Below are positions 55,601-64,000 of a stretch of DNA of 64,000 nt, one piece after another. Each line of letters starts with the position of its first letter. Position 1 is the stretch's first letter. The position numbers were made by a program, and so were the translations under genes. The notes below the pieces were generated by a model. The model was given only the letters and a program-made list of their open reading frames with translations, had not been told where the DNA came from and ran no database searches. The DNA lies in assembly GCF_023343835.1 (NCBI RefSeq), contig NC_064439.1, positions 35,038,508 through 35,102,507 of the forward strand. The letters run 5' to 3'. The DNA comes from Lagopus muta (taxonomy: Eukaryota; Chordata; Aves; Galliformes; Phasianidae).

Positions 55601-56083
55601 TTTGGAATATGTGCATGAAATATATTCCCTATGTAATATATATATTTAACATTCTCTTGTACGTGTATAATTTGATGCTGCTATCCTGTGATTAGAACTC
55701 TGATGGATTCGTGCATCTTAAAATCATAAAGAGGAGGAGAGAAAGCCTTTTTAACATTAGTATATTTAATCAAATACTTAAAATAATTATCTTTTTGTTT
55801 CATTTGATGAGTGAGATTACCAGCTTTATGATAATATTTACTTTGAAGTTTCTTTCTCTCGCTGACATAGGTGGTAGGTGGGTCCTTCATTTACAGGTAG
55901 TTATTTATGGGGCCTGAACAACAAAATTAACCATATTTCTAAGAATCAGAATAGAAAAAAATGTAAGACAACCTAACTATCTATTCCACCTCTCTTCCCC
56001 ACCACACACACACAGCTTTTGTGAATTATCAGCTACTCTAGAAATGAGATTACAGGAGATTAGAAAATCTCTGTTGAACATCC

Positions 56084-56720
56084 TCATGGGTAAAGAGACC
56101 ATACTGAAAACATAAAATCACAGGGATGAAAATCAAGGAAGTGGATTAAGGAGCATAACAACTCTTTATTTTTTAAGCTTATGGTCTTTTGGTCTGCTTC
56201 ATGATACTGGGATTTGAGTTCCTGGGCTCTCAGTACATATAGCATTGCCAGTAAAACCTCAATTTTACTTTCTGGCATGCTTGTCATTCTGTGTGTCTCA
56301 GCATGGCTACAGTTGTGGGTACAGCAACTTGTAACTGTGATATTGGCTTGAACACACCATGCCAGCACATTAACACTGACTGTATTGTACTTCTGGAAGG
56401 AACGACTTTTCTTTCTGCCATATCCATTCAAATCACTAATGCTTTCAGATTTTGATGTTAATGGATAATTTACCCAAGTAAAACAGTTCTGTCTTCAGTA
56501 TCCCATTATCATCTACTGTAGGAACAAATAACAAGGAAGAGCAAATTGGTGTCTCAGCTACAGAAAGGTTTTGAAAACTAGTTCTGCTATGGGCCATCAT
56601 GCCAGAAAACAGACCTTGCTCCATTAAAATCTCTGAATATTTTGTCAATATGTCAGGCTGTACTAGAGCAAGGCTGAGAACATAAATCAGGGTGTTGCCA
56701 TTGAGCAGAGACCACACCAT
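56084..56720 (-). pseudogene. protein-like minus-strand stretch with a frame break, possible retrocopy remnant
   Basis: Two consecutive open frames on the minus strand, 56720-56445 (91 codons) and 56431-56084 (115 codons), are offset by one base. The upstream one contains DILTKYSEILMEQGLFSGMM and PTVDDNGILKTELFYLG. The downstream frame is open before its nominal start and continues SESISDLNGYGRKKSRSFQ, then PESKIEVLLAMLYVLRAQEL. Residue use looks more protein-like than in the other chance frames, and the break sits where both frames are open, as expected for an indel in a former coding sequence. I do not recognise the parent protein. No poly-A tail or splice sites were found. It may be chance. 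Confidence 0.3.
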
Positions 56721-59700
56721 CCCTCATACGCTGTTCAGTGATCAGCATATTAGTGTCCAATAATGAATAAAATCGTAGGAGAAACTTGACTGGTTATATA
56801 CCTTATTCCAAACTCAGTTGTGAGTGTTGCAAAGCAGAATTTTTCAACTTTATTTAGCACACAGTAAAAGAGAGGTGAAAAAATTATGTTACCTAGCATT
56901 TTCTGTAATCAAAAAGAGTGCCATGAGAAGTTACTGAATCAGCTGACTAATCCTAAATTGCTATTTTGCTGTAGCTTGATGATATGTTTAATACCAGTAG
57001 GCTTTGTTTAAAAAAAAAAAAATCAAACCTAAGGAGAAAAATAGAATGTTGGCAGATAAAAACCAACTGTTTCAGGTAATGTAATCCTGTTTATTGGTAA
57101 AGTGGTTCAGCTGCCCTGCAAATAGTTTTATCATTGGATTACCTCTTTTTTTTTAAATTTAATTTTATAATAGGGATTAAAAACTGAGATTATACAAAAC
57201 ATATTTTAGAACTTTGCTTCTGAAATTGGAAAATTCTTAAAAACACCTTAAGGACTTATAGTTTGAATATTATTTTACAATTTTCACTTTTTCAATATCA
57301 TCTAAGATTGCAACCTGCATTACACATTAAGTAGAACCTCTGGCTTTTTACACAGTCTTTCTTCTCTTCCTTGAGCAGAAGTATAAACTAGTACTTTCAT
57401 ACTACTGACTAAGTGTGTATGTGTATGAATTTTGTCATGGCAGAAATGTATAAGAGAATGGTTTGGCAGAGAATGTAATTTCCTACTGAACTTGAATTCA
57501 AGAGTCACAAAATAGTTCAGTAGACCTACTGATCCACCCTAAGTTCCCAGCAAATTTATACCCAGCTATGAAATACATTGTCTTTTAGAGTGAACTGAGC
57601 ACTGCTGGGGTGCCAGAACATGGATTTTTATGAGGGGAAATGGAAATTCTGTCCATAAAATAATATGAACACAAAAAGGAGAGTAAAATCGTTAGAATTC
57701 TCAAATAAGGAAAGGAATAAGTATTTTTAGATAAATCACTATATTAACTTCAGAAATTTTGAAAGCATTACGAAAACATGCAGCCACAATGACAGCAAAT
57801 TTGAAAGACAGTATGATGATTCTTCTCTATCCTTCTGAAGTTTACTCCTGTGGATACAGTATGAGAGTTTAATTTGAGTAAAATAAATTAGGAATATCAC
57901 CTTTATGCAGATTAAAATTTTTGAAGAAAAAAAATAACTGCCCTGTTTTTTGTTTTTGTAGGAGCTGATTTTCTTCAGTATTTCACTGTAATGTCACACA
58001 AGTTTTAGAGATACCACATTTCATTTTATAGGATTTAAAAAAAAAAAAGAATATGTGCCCACATTTTGCCAGTAACGGAAACAGTAGGCTCATGGCTAGT
58101 TAACCATGAGATCCAATCAGAAGATAAATCAGGGTCAAGATTTAAGTTCGAGGTTGATCATGCCAAAACCAAAAAGTTTTGTAAGATTTACAAGTCAGTG
58201 GTTATCTTCTCTGCATGCATGTTATGGACTTAGTACCCAACAGGACTTCTCACTTACATTGCATGGGGTTGGTCAAAGAAGTTGACCAGTCTCTGGGCTA
58301 GAGGGTAGCAGAAGTAGGATTGGAAAAGAAAAAAGGAGCTGAATCAACTGACATATGTGGTCAGTGGGTGTGAGGAGCAGAACTTTTGTTGGGCACAAGA
58401 CCTGAGCAGCAATGGAGGTTAAATAGAGAAAGCAGCAAGCATAAGTCAGGAGACTGAGAAGATTGGGAGGTAAGAAATTTGGCTAAGGAGCCTGAGCAAG
58501 AACAGCTTTTATACAGGTGATTGGTCACTGATTTGCCATTAATTTTTTCTTACTATGAAGCGATTCTGCATAATATGATGATGGAAATTGGAGCTGAAAT
58601 AGCTGAGAAATATCTATTTAAATATTCGAGGGAAATAGAGGGGTGATGTGTTTGAAACCTGTTGACACTGGCAATTCTGAGTTGTCCCTGTGGAGTGCTG
58701 CCAGCACAGGTTCACCTTTGTACAGTGTCACTGTATATTGACTTCCTGCGTTTTGGACTGAAGTATTTTGTTCCTGCTATGCTCATCAACTCGTCCACAC
58801 AGCAGCAAATTTGGGCAGGAGCCAAAGCCTGCAGCACAGGTTAGAACTGGCCGAAAGTGTAGATTTTGTTTAACAAAATATGTGTATCTATGCTAAAACA
58901 AGACAGAAGTCTGTAGAATAAAAAGATATCTTGTTTTACGTATGAATTAATGGTTGTTCTTATAGAGACTAGCATAGGCTAGACATTATCTTGATCTTCA
59001 ATTTGTGTGAAGTCTCTTTTTTGCTGTGTAATTGTAATTAATTTTGAATTATTCAGCTTAAAATAAGAACCTGGCTTTTGCCCTTATGAGAAAAAGAGAG
59101 GCTTTGTCCTTCCTTCCCTCTTTATATCAAATATTTTAATGTAAAGGTAATATTTTAAAAGTTGTAAAGAAATGAGTCAACCAATTATGCTATTATTAGA
59201 TGTTGCTCTTGCTTTAGTTTTAGGTAACTTTTTAATGGTTTTGCTCATATCAGAGATATTATTCATGTCTCTTGTTCTGCTTTTCTGAGCACATGACATG
59301 ATCCACGTATCTTGCAATATCATTTAAAGTGACGTTTTCCTAAAGTAAATGGAAAAATTCAGTGAGATGACTTTGCTTCAGAAATATTTTTATACAGTAA
59401 TAACGCTTACTAATAAATGGTTTGTTCATTACTCTTTTGGCTTCAAGAAGGGAGACTAGTTCTCATACCAATCTGAAACAAACGTATCAAATACAGCTTT
59501 AAGTATGAATCTTGCACAGGATGAAGTTGATTGTTACAGCATATGTATAGATAATATTTTGACATATATCTTATAGAAAATTTTTGAACTAGTTAATCTC
59601 CAAAGTTATTACATTCACTTCATTTATGCTCAGCTCATCTCAGGGCATCCATAACAAAACTTCAACACTTACATTACTGAGGAAAACTGATAGTTCTGAT

Positions 59701-59824
59701 GCTGTGGAGCTGTCTGGAATCTCCAAGGTGTTATATTATTGATACATTGAATTTCAAACTGTACTTTCATAGATTAATGTCATCTGTAGGTGGAAGCTAG
59801 TGCACAGTAAGCTATAACTTACTG

Positions 59825-59900
59825 AATATAAATGTTATATACATGTTATATAAATATCATAAAATTCCTAAATAAATGTTATATATATATGAAATATTAA
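59825..59900. repeat. AT-rich repeat with recurring atgttatat
   Basis: The motif atgttatat occurs three times within 76 bp (in aaatgttatatac, acatgttatata and aaatgttatatat). Confidence 0.75.
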
Positions 59901-62084
59901 ATGGGTATTTTCAGAGTAGGCTACTGTGCAGTTTGCTGATATTTAATCCTTGTTGTCTCAATTTGCTCACTATCCTTGTTGCTTAAAGTTTTAATCATGA
60001 GAAAACAATAAAGAAGTAAAAAAAATGTTGATGTTCCACTTCTTAAAGAGCAATTCCCAAAAGACTGAGGAATATATCATTCCTAAAACTAAAATCTTCT
60101 GGGCTAAAAGCTCATTTTTAAATTTCTGTTAAAGATTTTTTGTGCTTTTAGAAGTAGTTTAGCCTAAGAGTTCTTCAATCCACTTCCCCCTCTTCAGCTT
60201 CCTCGTTTACTCCTTTCACAGAGCACTTAGGTTGTCAATAAAGTTGCCCAAAGAAACTCTTCATACCCAAGTACAGCTTGCAAAGCTGTCAAGAAATAAA
60301 AGACAGATCATACTTAGCTACTTCCCTCTGGACTTTTATTTAATGAATTGAATGCAGAAAGAAGCACTTGCCGTTTTCTATTTGATTTTATGTATCTGTA
60401 AAAGTTATGTGGGACTGCTTTCCTAAATTGCTTTGAAAAGAAGGCAGAAATGCTGTACAGAAAATACTCTAATCTCTTCAGTCTTGAACAGTGAATTGCA
60501 TATGTACATTGATAAGCCTTTGGTACAGGAATTTAAAGCAAGCATTTATCTCCTTTTCTGTTAAAGCTTTAGTTTTCTCAAAAATACTCACGTGCGATAA
60601 CTAAGCAAATCCATTTTTTAACCCTGGTAACTACAAAATGTATGTTTCTGAGTAATGAGAATGAGAAGTTTCACTTTTTTTTTTTTTTATAGAGCTCATG
60701 TTGCCAGTTACCAGAAAATGTAACATTTCTGTCTTATTTTTTCAAAGCTCTGTAACTCAAACTACTGAGAAATACTTTAACTTGTGAAAAAATATCCCTA
60801 TATTTCTTTCTTCCATATACAACTAAGTATACATTAATTAGTTACGCACGTGGTTGGTGCTACCATGCTGATGCGTAAATGTGAACAGCAGGCAGCTGAC
60901 TATACTGCACCCATGTGGAGCTGAATGGACATTTTTGCTCATTTTGAACCATATGAAATCATTCCAATTTCACATTTTAATACCATAAAGATAATTACAA
61001 AATATTTTTGTAGCTTCAAGAATGTATCTTAAAATGTAATCCAGTTTTAGCATGTAAGAACTCAATCTACGAAACCAAATAGTCTCATATTCGTGTCTAA
61101 GTCATTTTGTGTTAAGACTCTGCACTACACTTTGAAAGATGTTGATGTCCAATAAACTAACAAAACAATGAGAAACTATTCTGCAGAAATCAGCTAGTTT
61201 GATAGCTATATCCAGCAGACATAATTTTTATAGCAAAAGACAGCATTTTTATTTCACATCATTCACATTTTCACTCACTCATGGCATCAGTTTAACATTT
61301 ATTTTTATTACTACATGTTTAGAATATATGCCAGAATGATCTGTTCTACCATTTTCCTGCAGTTAAGAAAGCTTATGATTTCTAGAGTAACATTTTTAGG
61401 GTTCACTTTTATTTTTGTTTTTTTTTTGTGTCTCCCTTTGCATTATTATCCCGGTAAATTGCTATATTGTTGACATTTCTCAAATTTCTTGAAGTTGTAT
61501 CAGAAGATAATACTGGAGTTTCAATTTCAGACTTGTAATCTTGACTGTCACTGAACTATTCTACCTTTAATGTACATTTGCTAAATTACTTTGTATCTTA
61601 CAGTTTTGTGGAAGATTTATAGTTTTGTTTCTAAAACTTACAGGATGTTTTTTTCTTTATAGATCTGAATATCAATATCTAAAATTTTTAATACTTCCAA
61701 GTGTGTATCATACATTATGTTACAATTTCAAAGTGTAAATTTATGGTAAGGTCATATTTTCAAGATCCAAACAGTAACTGATCTTCAGATAAAAAGAGTT
61801 TTTTCACCACATTATAAAATGTTGCAAAATAATTTATCACACATTAGCATAACATTTATAACTCCATGTTAGCCAATTATTTTTTAAAGACATATAAGAT
61901 TTTTTATTAGGCATGCAGAAAAGTGAGTATATATCTGAATTTAAAGTTACTTGCAATGCTTGTTTTTCATACTACACTGTACAAATAGATTTTATTTTTC
62001 AGAAATTGCATCTCTTTTTGTAGACAAAATTGTCCTTAAAAAGAAATGGATATATGTTGTTTGTGTATATATCTTGTAAATACT

Positions 62085-62119
62085 TTTATATATATATATA
62101 CAAGTATATATATATACAT
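62085..62119. repeat. (TA)n microsatellite
   Basis: Alternating TA/AT runs interrupted by acaag. They form a self-complementary stretch able to extrude a hairpin. Confidence 0.85.
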
Positions 62120-62261
62120 ATCTTTTTGCCAAAGTGGAAGAAAACACCTGAATGTGGAAGACAGGATGAAATACAGCTGAAAAATAATTTCTCCATCCAC
62201 ACTGAAAAGCATAAAAGCAATACATAAACTACCAAATTATTTTAGAACTGGAACTACTGGG

Positions 62262-62286
62262 TTTTTTTTTTTTTTTTTTTTTTTTT
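62262..62286. repeat. poly-T tract, T25
   Basis: An uninterrupted run of 25 T in intron 5. Confidence 0.95.
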
Positions 62287-63194
62287 GATTGTTTACAAAA
62301 TTGCAAAATACATGTCAGAAACATCCTTTCTTTAAGGACGAAAAATTAGTTTTTGAATAATCCTAATTGAAAAAATTGTGGCTCAATTAATTTTAGCTGC
62401 ATATTTTATTAGTTCATTTTCAGTGTATATTTTCTATACAAGTGTATTTTTTATTTTTAAAGCTTTGTTTTTTTAAATAAAATAGGGAAAAAAATAATAA
62501 TGCTCATTTTTTGTTTCCATTTTGCTGTCTGAGCAGAGTCTGTTAATTCATGCATATTGGTTTTTGCCATTGCATTGATTGACAATTGCAGAATAAATGG
62601 TATATCAGAAACTGGGTATTCATTCTCATGTACAGAGCAGGAAGTTTTTTTTTAGGCTTGCAAAACAACCTAGAGATCAAAGAGTACAAGACACAATAAC
62701 CCTACTGCTACATATTTCTTAGTTCTGCCAAAATTTGGATTATAGTTAAAAATAATAATTTTTTTAGAAAGCAATATTAGTACTGTTACTGTTGGTCATG
62801 TTTATCTCTGAAGGGGCAAAATTTAAGATGTGCTTGAGTTTAGGACTTCATGAACCTTTTTCAGGAATGTGCTGAACTGGTGCAGCTTTAACCAGCAGAC
62901 AGAAATTAGCTGTGAGGAAAGGAAATATCTACATCCAAAGAGAACAATAATACCTCCTACACCTATGAAATACTTTCATTCTGTCTTTGTTTCTGTTTAC
63001 AAGGCATGCATTTTATTCCTATACCTTCATCTCCACTGGTGGGCAAGAAACTGGATTTGGCTTGTAGGTTTTTCTATTTGGCATTTCTGTTTTCCCTTTC
63101 TCAGAGGCTATAGAAAACATCTGCTTGGTGCAACAAACACTCCCCAGTCACCTGCACAGTCCTTGTTCCTTGTTCATGGTGAGGAGCCAGCTCT

Positions 63195-63221
63195 CAGCAG
63201 CTGCTGCCACCTCTATATAAG
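63195..63221 (+). promoter_or_regulatory. TATA-box and palindromic E-box cluster (candidate promoter)
   Basis: A perfect 12 bp palindrome CAGCAGCTGCTG (63195-63206, centred on the E-box CAGCTG) is followed 7 bp later by TATATAAG (63214-63221). A start site would be expected near 63244. An ATG at 63251 opens a 55-codon frame to TAA at 63416-63418, with an internal in-frame ATG in the strong context gccgccATGa (63302-63311). The surrounding 62830-63480 is GC-richer than the intron average. The spacing is right for a TATA promoter, but there is no independent evidence of use; an LTR or chance is possible. Confidence 0.25.
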
Positions 63222-64000
63222 AGTGATGTGTAGAAGAAGCAGCTGAAAACATGCCTTCTTGTGAATCATCCTGCAGACAGAAAGAAGTCAGTGCTGTCAC
63301 TGCCGCCATGAACAGAGGCAGAGGGCACAAAGAATGCAGTTTCCTCCTTGTAACACTTAGTAATAGGTTACATGGATTACAGATAACACAGCTGACAAGC
63401 CTATTACGTGCCGGATAAACATGTCCCATGAATTCAACAGTAAAGAAAGTCCACTGGTTTTCAGGCTGCCAAGAACATCACCTTGAAGCTTTTATATTAT
63501 TGTGAGAAAAACAATTACACTCTGAATGTCTTCCTGACACTTGGGATCACATCCTTTCTTTTATTACATGGTCTTCAAGGCAAGATATTAGATTTTGCAA
63601 GGCAGTTGGCTAATTATCTTGCTTAAAACACCAGCCTTAATGGTTGGCTGCGCTCTTTTCTGACATTGTAAAAGTTTTAAAAGTAGTTCACACTAATATT
63701 GGTAGAAACTGGGTGCATAGCTTGAGGACAGATTATAGTCTTCATCTTGTAGGATGTGAAAATAAATGAGACTTTGTTGTCAAAAGCTGAACTTTTCTTT
63801 AATTGTTAATATGTTTTGGCAAGACTTCAAAACTATATCTTATATTGAGAGACGCTCATCTTGCAACATTAGATAAGAACATGCAAAATGCACAAACCAT
63901 GAAGCAATTCATATCTCTTTTACAATCATGATCATAACCAAAAAAACATTCTTTCAAATGAATTCAGCATTCGAACAAAAATTTCAACATTCAGCATTTC

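Noticed and set aside
55999..56014. CACACA run as a microsatellite
   Set aside because: Only about six dinucleotide units, too short to be notable.
62869..63246. 125-codon open frame in intron 5
   Set aside because: It has no domain, an overlapping minus-strand frame is equally open (63148-63429), and it runs through the candidate TATA region. A composition effect is more likely.

Overview
The window is vertebrate nuclear DNA, almost certainly from a bird. It is AT-rich, has no bacterial-type gene density, and carries several CR1 LINE copies ending in the avian-type ATTCTATG 3' repeats. Short conserved exons are separated by multi-kilobase introns. The CR1 types look like those of galliform birds, but the species cannot be fixed from the sequence alone.

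One gene is supported, on the + strand: the 5' half of KCNH8 (an ELK-type, EAG-family voltage-gated potassium channel). Four consecutive coding exons are present and can be joined without a break in frame: 25067-25300 and 39753-39884 (N-terminal PAS/PAC 'eag' domain), 49155-49282 (basic post-PAS linker), and 52365-52605 (pre-S1, S1, S1-S2 loop and start of S2). Exon phases are 1-1, 1-1, 1-0 and 0-1. By comparison with the remembered mammalian protein, the first coding exon (about 26 residues) lies upstream of the window. The exons for the rest of S2-S6, the pore and the cyclic-nucleotide-binding homology domain lie downstream.

Layout: 1-25066 is the 3' part of intron 1; 25301-39752 is intron 2 (14.45 kb); 39885-49154 is intron 3 (9.27 kb); 49283-52364 is intron 4 (3.08 kb); 52606-64000 is the start of intron 5 (at least 11.4 kb). 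The introns hold CR1 fragments (8212-9245, 18560-18830, 32298-32514, 32926-33136, 42634-42862, 51247-51287 and perhaps 41262-41500), homopolymer tracts, AT-rich simple repeats, a diverged pair of ~130 bp direct repeats, and a few blocks of higher GC that may be old repeats, a degraded retrocopy or promoter-like DNA. No tRNA, rRNA, CRISPR array or complete second gene was seen.

No new biological system is evident. The points most worth checking are the weak intron 3 donor with an in-frame read-through extension, the frame-preserving PAS exons, a TATA/E-box cluster in intron 5, a two-frame protein-like stretch on the minus strand at 56084-56720, and the unexplained direct-repeat pair near the left end.
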